A stretch of DNA of 64,000 nt. Source: Cheiracanthium punctorium. Its lineage: Eukaryota; Arthropoda; Arachnida; Araneae; Cheiracanthiidae. Below the pieces are notes generated by a model. The model saw nothing but the letters and a program-made list of their open reading frames with translations, was not told where the DNA came from and ran no database searches. The stretch lies in assembly GCA_038373885.1 (NCBI GenBank), contig JAWZYV010012396.1:1116001-1180000 (forward strand), read 5' to 3'. Both the position numbers and the translations under genes were made by a program. This document shows, piece by piece, positions 22,592 through 31,900 of the stretch (positions are counted from its first letter, which is position 1; every line of letters starts with the position of its first letter).

Positions 22592-25526
22592 TATATGCTA
22601 TTTAACAATTATTAAGCTCAAATTTTACCATTTAGTTCAGTCCGATGGACTTTGTTTTAGCATCAAAATAACAGTAGGTCTTAACTGTTAAAAGGCTTTA
22701 AAATTCTTTCAAGAAGTACATAAGGGTAATTCTTTCAAAATAAATTGTTAAGTAAGATTTAGAAGGACAATTACACGAACATTAATAATCAATCAGCCAA
22801 TATTATTATGCACTGTCGAAGTGGGGAGGTACAGTTACTTTCATAGGCTTTGATGGGTTGGTGAGTGGATAAAGTGAGACACGGTTGTGAAGAGATTTAT
22901 AATGACGCTCGTTATACAGGCAGGCAAAATTATATATCTTGCTTGTGTAATGGTGGCCATTTAAATGTGACCATTTTATATCTTGCTTGTGTAAGCAAAG
23001 TTTCTTTCTAAACATAAATAATCACTAAGAGTATCCATATAAGCAAAGCACTTATCAAAGACAAATGATAGACAAGAAAATCAAGGATTCCTGATTTGCT
23101 GGAATAATTAAATTACACTTATTGCATGAAAAATAACATATATTACATGAGAAAAAGAATTCGCTACTATATTCAGCCCCATATAGTAGCGAAAGAAACG
23201 TTATCCCTATTTTTAACTGACTAAATTATGTATGAACAACTATAGGCTCGTATTAAGTAGAAGAGATAATTTATCGTGAATGAAGAAAATCATGTCCACC
23301 AATACTAGCTGTTGGCTCATTAAGTAAGAAACATGGATTACGTTTCGTATTAAATATCATTGAATATTTAAAATCCCTGTTATTAATTGAGAGGTATTTA
23401 CTTACATGCACTCTTAAAATTGTGCCTCTAATTTGAAAGGCATTCGTGCCTCTGAAATTTTATTTCATACAACCCCTTTTGCCTTGCATTAGCTCAATTT
23501 TAAAAGTATATATTAAAAAAAAACATTATCAATGTCTGACAGTTTTAAATATTTCAAAATATTCTGCATTGCAGATTAGAAAGTATTTAACATTTTATCT
23601 ACAGACGGTTTTCAGAAGCATCGTATTTTTGTTAGAAGAAGTTACCGTTTGATATTCTTGGCAATTCTTAATTAGGCAGATAAACGGTTATGGTTGTTCC
23701 CTGAAAATCTCATGCAACATAAATCGCAGTTTAAAGTTTTATGAAATTTTCCAGTGTCTATGAAAAAAAGGATTAGAATGTCTTTTCATGCTGTGCATTA
23801 TGCGCTCGTGCAAGCGGTAAACATCAGAGAGCCTAGTAAAATTTTTAAGAAGTTGAACGTACATGATTTTTCCAAATGAGTTGATCTTCCGCAAAATTTA
23901 CTAAGCGATTCCGATTAATATTAATTTATTTTTTTCCAAAAGTTTTATAAACTTTGCATGTTCATTATTTGTAAGAGTGTTCAACTTGCTTGTAATGAAA
24001 AATGAGTTATTGGAACTAGAAGAGAGTACAAGTTTTAGTATTTGTATTTGTCCTTTTTTTCATGATTTTGGAAAACGAAAAAAAAAAAAAATATTCAAGC
24101 AAACCTATGCTCATTGTTCTGAAAGATTCATTCTCCTGCCAGTCTGGAAACCAGGCTAGTACAAAACGATTTCAGTTTTTTAAATACGAAAAAAAGAAGC
24201 ATTTTAGCTGCGTTTTTAAAAAAAAAATTCTTCCAGCAATTCAGATCTTGCATGCAAGTCAAAATTTTTTAATGAAGTGCATACGCTTAGCAATTAGCAG
24301 AAGGGCAATTTTTAGAGAAGAAAATGCATTATAATAAGGAATGATAGACTGATATTTTTACTTTAAGTTGCTTTTGAATACATACATAGAACGAAATGTT
24401 ATTTTACCATATACTCTTTCTTTTATCGATTTTGAAAGAATTTTTTTTTAGTACGAATTTTCGCTAATTGAAATTCGTAATGTTTCCTATTAATCTATAT
24501 TAGCGGGTTATTTTTCTCCCAGTGATTGGAGTATGAAAAACAGAATCAACACAATTCGTCATTGCAAAGGTCGTACTCCAAAACAAGTTTAAAAATTCAG
24601 GCTATTTGTCAAGTTTTGTAATATTTCAAACTCTTGTCTATAGCAATGATATAGATTTATTGTAAATCCATGTTATTTTTATTGATGTCTATGACAGAAA
24701 TAACTATTTACTTTGAATTCTCAGTACTTTAGGAAGTATTTGATTAAAATTATAATTCGATTGTAGGCTAGTATACAACGGAGTAACACACTCAATAACG
24801 GAGTTTCACACGCATTGAAAGTGTTTCGTTCACATCTACTTCGTGATTTCCTTCAGTCTTAAAACATAGATTTTGAAGGTTAAAATTTTAAGTCCGTATA
24901 AAATTTAATGAAACAACGTATTTTTTCATCTGTTTAGTTTAAAGTGAATTTGATTGGCGAGTTCCACATACAGAACATTAAAACAAGCAAAAGTCAAAAG
25001 ACTTCATTCAGCATAACTATACTACAGGGTTTTCTGAAAGGTTTTAAAAGAAGCTTATTTTACTCATACAGTAAAATTATGCGGTTTGAATACCGAAAAA
25101 CAAATTTCTTAGATTTAAATATTTTTCCCCGTGACGTACAAAATTTATATAAAATTCTGAAGCTATTTTTTTTTTTAACTTCATCGATGTAGTACATTTA
25201 TAAGATGTATTCTATCATTAGAGTATATTTTTCAATGCATGGTTTAAAAAGGGTAAAAAACTACTCTATTAACGTTATACGAGAAACTATTTAAAATTAC
25301 GGGATACATTTCAACGCGAAATATTCAATAAACCCGTAAGCTTTGCTTGCCAATGCAAAACAAATTAATAGCACTTAACCCGTTTCCCACTGAAGAACGA
25401 TCCACACACAGAACGATCCCCACCTAAAACCGGAAAACAAATACACTCCGATTCCTCATCCACCAGATGAAACCGCAAGTATTAAAAACCGAAACCTTCT
25501 TACCTTTATTTTTATTCTTTTACTTT
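22592..25526. other. No gene recognised; one perfect 13-bp hairpin
   Basis: TTCGCTACTATAT at 23160-23172 pairs exactly with 23181-23193 across an 8-nt loop. Elsewhere the sequence is AT-rich with poly-A/T runs (24078, 25170). Short ORFs are low-complexity and unconvincing. Confidence 0.55.
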
Positions 25527-25800
25527 CTCTCTCTCTCTCTCTCTCTCGCAGTCTCGTCTCCACGCGGTCTCTCACGTTCGTCTGGAGTCGGAAACACCTC
25601 GTGCACTCATCGACTGGGTCCTCGGCTCGCCTTCGGAAGATGTCGGGAGCCCTTCTCTATCGTTCGGTTGCCGCATGGCAACTGATCCATCCTGGACCGG
25701 GCCGGAGAAGGAAACTGGCTGAGAAAGGGGGCGGCCGAATTTCACCTCGCGCATGCTCCCCCCGCGAGGGGCGTGTTGTTGTTAGTTTGTTCGTAGGAGA
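25527..25800 (+). promoter_or_regulatory. CpG-dense island with acceptor-like polypyrimidine tract; possible exon
   Basis: A (CT)n tract ends in CTCTCTCGCAG (to ~25552), which would make a strong splice acceptor. About 240 bp dense in CpG follow (CTCGGCTCGCCTTCGG, GGGGGCGGCCG, CCCCCGCGAGGGGCG). All three forward frames and part of the reverse strand are open because of base composition, and ATGs at 25601 and 25640 start one frame of up to 122 codons. A first exon or promoter island is plausible, but no protein family is recognisable and no clear donor site follows. Confidence 0.35.
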
Positions 25801-26220
25801 AAACTTTTTTAGTCGTGTCTTATTTATTTGTTTTCTTTATTTTTATTTTCTCTTTTTTAAGTCTCGAAGTTTTTGCTTTTGCTCCGGGAGCGAGAGAGAG
25901 GTTTTCCTGGATGTGATTTTCCCGGTATCCATGGGAGCGACAGTCGGTGGTTGTTTGTGCTTGGGGTAATTAGTAAAAATCATCCTATGCCAATGGTGAT
26001 CTTAAGCGTTTCTTTTTCGAGTGTTAGATTATTTCGCAGTTAAATCGTGCATCAAGCGATCTAATGGCAGCTGATGTAAAGTAAATTTTAATGGGTTATG
26101 CAAGCGATTTTCGTCTGCTTCCTCGCCAGTGATGAGCTTTCGAATTTTGGATAAGATTTTCTTCACACAGGTAGTTTTGTGAACTGTCTTTCTAAATCTC
26201 AAATTAATAATTGGAATTTT
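25800..26220. repeat. Segmental duplication, copy 1
   Basis: This block is paralogous to 27240-27640: TGGGAGCGACAGTCG/TGGGAGCGACACTCG, TTGTTTGTGCTTG, then AAATCGTGCATCAAG/AAATCGTGCATTAAG and a shared CTGATG...TAAATTTTAA stretch in the same order. The two copies are about 1.43 kb apart, with the snap-back MITE at 26229 between them. This copy directly follows the CpG island. Confidence 0.75.
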
Positions 26221-26228
26221 TTTCTTAA

Positions 26229-27131
26229 CCCTTTGAGGCGCTACCCTTTCCCAATGCTGAAAAAAGGGCAGCCGTTGCCATCGATCGACTAAGGGTGTAT
26301 GTCGAAGAAAAAAAGTCTCTGTGTTTAGTCTTGGTACACAAATTGAAATAAACTACTAATAGCACCATGGTCTCAAAAAAATTCCAGATGGTTATTCATA
26401 AGCTGCTTTACACACTGCAATAAGCGAAAAAGCTGTGGATTTTGTGAAATTTTCAGAAAAAAATCTTAAACATGGATCTGAGCTGCAAGAATTTTCGAAG
26501 AGTGGCATGTTTTGCGAAAATTTCCGATTTTTAAGAATTTTTAACTGATACAGATTAATCGTTTATTGCGGTATGTAGTACAGCTTGTAAAGAGGCAATT
26601 TCAAAATTTTGAAGTGCCTGGCTTAATTAGTTTATTTGTAATTATGTACCAAAATCGCATAATTTTTTCGAGCAACACCGTTAACTATCAGCAAGATGGC
26701 GGACGATCGAAACGTTCATCGCGTGCCACAGATCTAGAGACCCTTTTTTTGACGACAGCTGGCTGTGCCGGCAAAGCCAGCTGACGTCACAAAAAAGGTC
26801 TCTAGATCTGTGGCACGCGACGAACGTTTCTATCGTCCACCATCTTGCTGGTAGTTAAGTCGAGCGATGGCAGCGGTTGCCCCTTTTTCAGCATTGGGCA
26901 ATCTATCCAGCTGTTCTCGTATTCTTTCATTTTTCAGCAGATGTCAGTGCTGTCAAAAATAATAGTGACAATTTTTTTACGGGAAATGCCGTGCTAAAAA
27001 GTAAAGAATTCTCGTGGAGCTATGACACCCGCAACTATTTTTATAGAAATCAAATCTATTCTTCGTGACTGGCAACAGTCAAAACGTCAGAGTTTGGTGT
27101 TCCGAGAGCAGGAACACTGCGCGTTAAAGGG
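26229..27131. mobile_element. piggyBac-like snap-back MITE, copy 2, with nested insertion
   Basis: TTAA flanks both sides (26225-26228 and 27132-27135). The ends are CCCTTTGAGGCG and GCGCGTTAAAGGG, making it copy 1 (8120-8622) in reverse orientation. The palindrome centre is CTGGCTGTGCCGGCAAAGCC near 26770. Without the 388-bp nested element (26293-26680) the copy is ~515 bp, matching copy 1. The right-hand unpaired arm holds a 63-codon ORF that is similar but not identical in copy 3. Confidence 0.9.
26293..26680. mobile_element. Nested TTAA-target MITE inside copy 2 (388 bp)
   Basis: The insertion sits exactly at the TTAA that copy 1 carries inside CTCGACTTAACTACC. The right flank TTAA is intact (26681-26684) and the left is TAA after loss of one T. 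Terminal repeats are extended: GGGTGTATGTCGAAGAAAAA on the left, CGGTGTTGCTCGAAAAAATT in reverse complement on the right, and further in CTTGGTACACAAATTG versus TTTGGTACATAATTAC with AAATAAACTA. It has a family different from the host MITE but the same target preference. Confidence 0.85.
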
Positions 27132-27239
27132 TTAAGTGATGAAAGAATATTTTGATATTGGTTGTGATGCAGTATTATTCACTGCAGCCATGTGTACATT
27201 TGAGTTTTTAATGCAACCAAATAAATTTTTATTCACGGA

Positions 27240-27640
27240 AAAAAAAAAAAAAAACTTTCTTAGTCATTTTTCTTTTTCTTTAACTATCAAAGCTTTTGTT
27301 TTTGATCCGGGAGTTTTTCCTGAATAATATTTTCTGGCCTACATGGGAGCGACACTCGAGTGATTTTGTTGTTTGTGCTTGAGGTTAATTAATAAATGTT
27401 GCCATCATGATTTTTATGTAACTCCAACTTTAAAAATATTTCGCTGCAAAATCGTGCATTAAGAAATCGAGCGTCTGATGATCTAAAATAAATTTTAACT
27501 GTCTCTGAGAGCGATTATCTTTTATTTTGCAACCAATGGTGCTAGCTTTAGAATCATGGATTAGAGTGGATATCTTTACTAACCGGTAGCTTTGCCAAAT
27601 GCATAACCTTAAATTAATTTCTTATATTTAAACTGGAAAG
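27240..27640. repeat. Segmental duplication, copy 2
   Basis: Partner of 25800-26220. It begins at an A run followed by TTTCTTAGTCATTTTTC and keeps TGATCCGGGAG, TTTTTCCTGAA, TGGGAGCGACACTCG and TTCGCTGCAAAATCGTGC. It lacks the CpG-rich segment that precedes copy 1 and carries no ORF. Confidence 0.75.
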
Positions 27641-28155
27641 TTCTCTTTAAGTGGCAGTTTGACATTATTTACGTGCTATATTCATAGTTATAGTTATAAT
27701 TATTATTATTAAATCATCTAATACATGCTGTTCAAGAGCATATGATTCTTCTAATCTTTATGAGGTACAGGTGCAATGCAAATTTTGAGAATGATGGTCT
27801 GCGTTAAAGGGAGAAACCTATGTTTTCATTCTTTTTACCCTTCCCGCAAATTCCTTAACACAGTTAAAAGCGTCATAGTAAAAATAAGGAATTTATGTTC
27901 ATTGATGAAGCTCCTAACAAACATCATGTGAATGGTCCAAATCACATATTTAAAATGTATTTTCACTGCATGCAGACTGTGACATCAGTTGGCAAACTAA
28001 CTCACAACTTTTCAATCACAAATTCGATATCTCATTACGATTGTGACACTACAGAATTTCTAAATAAATACTTCGATCCAGAACTTTTAGCCTTCATATA
28101 AATATCATGTTTAGCAATTTTGATTTTGAAATTTCTTATTTTTTATTATTTAACG
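27641..28155. other. No gene recognised
   Basis: AT-rich sequence. A 68-codon ORF at 27895-28101 has unremarkable composition and resembles no family I know; it may be chance. Confidence 0.4.
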
Positions 28156-28159
28156 TTAA

Positions 28160-28431
28160 CCCATTTGTGCCTAGATATTTTTGCGACTTTCTTCGATTTT
28201 CTCCAATATCAGCAGTAGTAGATACATTTCTGATGTCAACTTCTTGAACAAGGGATGATTTCTTTTAAAATCTGTATAAAAATTGAAGTGTCAACATCCT
28301 ACTAGGTCATGTTAAAATATTTTGTGGAGTTGAGGTTCAATACTCGTGAATAAAGGCTAGGAAAAATAAATAACGTTTTCGACTGATAGCGATAATGCCG
28401 TCCCAAAAAAGGGACGCTAGGCATAAATGGG
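28160..28431. mobile_element. piggyBac-like MITE (TTAA target, 272 bp)
   Basis: TTAA lies at 28156-28159 and 28432-28435. The left end CCCATTTGTGCCTAG and the right end CTAGGCATAAATGGG are near-perfect 15-bp inverted repeats. CCCAAAAAAGGGACG sits just inside the right end. The interior TTTCTGATGTCAACTTC matches TTTCTGATGCCAATTTA in the element at 1050-1330, so the two are probably relatives. No ORF of note. Confidence 0.88.
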
Positions 28432-28842
28432 TTAAAGAACTGTACAACATCTAGCATAAGTTTTAGAATAGATACAGATTACGTCAGAAAAATACAGAAA
28501 CACTTTAAACTTTAATTTATATTCTAATCTTCGAAGTTAAACTTCATGACATAACAAAATTTTATTATATGGAACACCTAGGCCTTTCAAGGCTACATTT
28601 CTAGTTTCTTAGTTACAATCCTTTTTTTTCAAACATCAAATAAATGAGGCCTCCATGTGAGGCGTGGTCACGTCAAGAAAAGCATTTTTTTTTTTTTTTT
28701 TCAATGTAAATAATAAATCAGCAATATGTACATAGATAAAAAATAAGATGACAGTATAAATGATTGGGGATGAACAAATTTTAGAAGCAAAATACACAAA
28801 AACAGTAATTAGAATAATGGTTGCAAAGTTCCTAGTCTGTAT

Positions 28843-29579
28843 CTAAGAGTAAGAGAGCCTTGGGTGTGTATTACAGATTACCTCTTCTCGGAAATCGTAA
28901 TCTGGCAGCTCAGCCAATAATTCGTTCGGAACATTACCGAGATTGGTGAAGAAATTTTTACCAATCTGATGGACAATTTTTCTAAAGGAAGGCATCTCGA
29001 GATCTCGCCGAATAACAGTATTAGTCACCCAGCCAGCCACGATAAATCGAATTAACGTCGCCGTCTACGTAGTTTCGACGTAATCATCGACGTTAAAAAT
29101 CCTTGGATATGTCCACCTGTTTGCCTGTCGAGCGCTGAACTTCTATGCGGCGTATCGCACGTGAGGGGTGACCGTGAGAGATAACAATCTCGCTTAACTA
29201 CGGCGCAAGAATGAAAAAGGGTGACCGCCAGGAAGAGAAAATCCCCGATATTGGTCGAACACTCGTCGCTATAACGGCAAAGGGAGACAGATTCTCGGAA
29301 TCCGTTTATAAAATTCAGCTCATAGTGGTTGATTTTACGTTATACATTGTCGAATTGCTTCAACAGGACAGAGAAAACCGGCTTATATTCGTCTAATAGA
29401 AGTCGTTCCTTAAAGACTTCGCAGAATTTGTCGAATTCTGACCATTTATAAACGTAGTAATTATGCCGCAATTCCAGACATTTAGAGAATGGGCACATAT
29501 ACCATTTACATACGTCGTGAAGGAATGGAAATTCAATCTGCTCTGATCTTGTGCACTTTTGCCGTTTAAAAGGAAACAC
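28843..29579 (-). pseudogene. Decayed gene-like stretch of unknown function
   Basis: Read on the minus strand from 29579, an ATG opens a 79-codon frame with protein-like composition and several Cys, His and aromatic residues. It ends at one TAA (29340-29342), but the same frame continues open for about 95 more codons to roughly 29053. A second frame at 29040-28843 adds 65 codons (start MAGWVTNTV; contains the stretch VPNELLAELPDYDF). The region is GC-richer than its flanks. I do not recognise a domain. It could be a gene with one nonsense and one frame change, or two exons. Its upstream ~200 bp lies in the inverted repeat centred near 30020, whose other arm has a more broken copy. Confidence 0.4.
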
Positions 29580-30650
29580 TTTATTTTTCTATAAAATACA
29601 TTTCACTATTAGTTTGTTAGATAATGAAAAATAATTTTTAATCCAATATGCAGAAATAACAAGTTTTAAATTAACTTCTGATCGTTTTGATAAAGTTACA
29701 AAATATACATTCATAAAAAATTTGAACACAGAGAAAATATATTAAAGAAAAAATATAATCTTGATTTTTTTAATTTAACTGATCAGTAACTCGCATTAAT
29801 AGCTTATGTCTCTAATTTACATTTTAAAGGATTTACTTTTTTCCCCCGGTACATTTTATTAATTGTTTTAACTGTATTAGGTATATTCAATAAAAAAGGG
29901 GGGGGGACGCTGTTTAATTCAAAGTTATGAACAATCTAAATATTTTCATATATTGGTGAAAAATGGTGAAAAAGTAACTTAAAAAATTAAATAAATATTA
30001 GTAAATTTAGTTAACTAATACAGTTTAAAATGCAATTTTAGTAACAGTAAATATAATTTACTTATTTTATATAAAAAAGTTACTTTTTCACCAGTATATG
30101 AAAATATTTAGATTCTTTATAACAGTAGATTAAATAATTTTTTATTAAAAATACCCAATACAGTCAAAATGATTAATAAAATGTACCAGGGAAAAATGGA
30201 AACCCTTTAATATGTAAAATAGCGACATATGCTGTTTATGCGAATTACTTATGAGTTCAATTCAAAATCAAGATTATATTTTTAACTTTAATGTATTTTT
30301 TGTATATGTTCAAACTTTTATCAATATATATTTTATAACTTTATCTAAACGATTAGAAGTTAATTTAAAACTTGTTATTACTGAACATTTAATTCAAAAT
30401 TGCTTTTCATTAGCTAAAACCAGTAGTAAAATGTTTTATATTTAAAAATATAAAGTGTTTCCTTTTTTTAAAACGGCATGTGCGCAAGATAAGAACTGCT
30501 TGAATTTCCATGCTTTCACGATGTATGTAAATAGTATGTGACTCACACATTCTCTAATTATCTAGAATTGAGGTATAATTAGTACGTTTATAAATTGTCA
30601 GGATTCGACGAAATCGTCAAGGAACGACCTATTGGACGAATAAGCCTGCT
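29377..30650. repeat. Large inverted repeat, ~620-bp arms, almost no spacer
   Basis: The left arm (29377 to ~30010) and right arm (~30040-30650) align in reverse complement along their length. Anchors are AAAGTGTTTCCTTTT (30450) with AAAAGGAAACACTTT (29568), AAATTTAAAAC-type blocks, AATAAAATGTACC with GGTACATTTTATT, ATATGAAAATATTTAGATT with AATCTAAATATTTTCATAT, and at the outer edge GACGAATAAGCC with its mirror. The arms differ by substitutions and small indels. The centre lies near 30020. No transposon termini or target duplication were found at the edges, so it may be an old inverted duplication of a gene fragment. Confidence 0.85.
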
Positions 30651-31345
30651 TTTTTTATTACTTTTTCCCTGTAATAAAATGAGAACAAGTTTTCTATCTA
30701 TAAATTTTAGTCCCCCCCCCCGTCTCCACGAGAAAAATCTTGTCTACTTCATTACACAACAGTTTTTTATTTATCTCTCTTAATTCTTTGATTTGTTAAA
30801 TTTTACTACTCCAAACAGGTTTAATTACATACTAGATGCATACATATTAGTATACAATTTAAAAAGAAAAAAAATTACCTTTGCATAAAAAGCTTAACCT
30901 ATTTCATTCTAAGTTAAGCCATAATGCAATAATGGTTGACTTTTGTTATAGTAAGCTCACATTAAGTAAAATCGTGCTTATTATGAGAAAAAAATATTTT
31001 ATATGTTTAAGGTAAGCAGTTGATTTTATGGTAATTGTACCTGTATATTTCACTCTATAATAAAAAATAACAAGACTTATAATTAGCGATTAAAAAGAAA
31101 ATGATTAAAAGAAACAAAGCACATAAGTATTAGTTAAGTAATTATTTAACTCACCTCTAAAATTTTGACGGCCAAAATTAAAATTAGTAGTTACCCCGAC
31201 AAACTTTAACAACACCGGCCAACACAATTTAAAGAGAACCAGACAAACTTATTAACACATGTCAAGCTAACGATAAATCATGTTAGCATTAAACTTGAAA
31301 ATATTCCAAGAGATTCTTGAAAAATATCCACTTTTATAGTTAAAA
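30651..31345. other. No gene recognised
   Basis: AT-rich sequence with a C run at 30711-30721. No ORF or repeat of note. Confidence 0.45.
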
Positions 31346-31499
31346 CTATCGAAAATGTACTCTTCTGTGCAGCGCAGCTGAGCTCAGCCAGAGACCACGC
31401 GATGAAAATGGAGCTAGATCTGCCCTTACATAAAAAAAACTGCGAAGCGAACCACGACTGTCAGGTACCAGTGTCCATGTCGTATTCGGCGGACAATTG

Positions 31500-31900
31500 C
31501 GTTGTGTTTTCGTGATAATATATCTAGATTGGTTTTGGCGGTATATATCACCAGTTACGGACTTATGCCAGTTTTGGCTGGCATAAGTCGCTTTAGGAAG
31601 CACTCTGCATTTATATAATTTTACTTTATTTTGACGGCTGAGCTGATTTTGAAAAAGCAACTTCTCTAGTTTTTTTGTTGCTTCAACAATTTTGTTTCGG
31701 GCATAAAGCACCTGTGCTTTTCATGTCAGGCGGGAGTCAATAATGACACCCAAGTATTTGAAATTTCTGGTCCAATTCTATTGTTATGTATATAGAAGTT
31801 TCTAAACTGTGTTCTGCTATTGCTGAAGTAAATCGCATTACATTTAGAGGGGTTAATTTTAATTTTCTATTTTTGAAACCAGATTTCTAAAATAATAGTT
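31500..31900 (-). pseudogene. Jockey-like LINE reverse-transcriptase remnant
   Basis: Translating the minus strand, one frame around 31862-31815 gives a KIKINPSKCNAIYF motif, and a second frame at 31766-31731 gives FKYLGVIIDSRL. A third frame, open from 31711, contains RNKIVEATKKLEKLL and then KVKLYKCRVLPKATYASQNW. These correspond in order to the C-terminal part of the reverse-transcriptase domain of jockey/CR1-type non-LTR retrotransposons (palm/thumb and following helices). Frame changes between the motifs show decay. The catalytic YADD region is not visible, and the last ~45 codons of the 121-codon ORF (31346-31711) do not resemble reverse transcriptase, so the remnant is short and broken at both ends. 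Confidence 0.7.
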
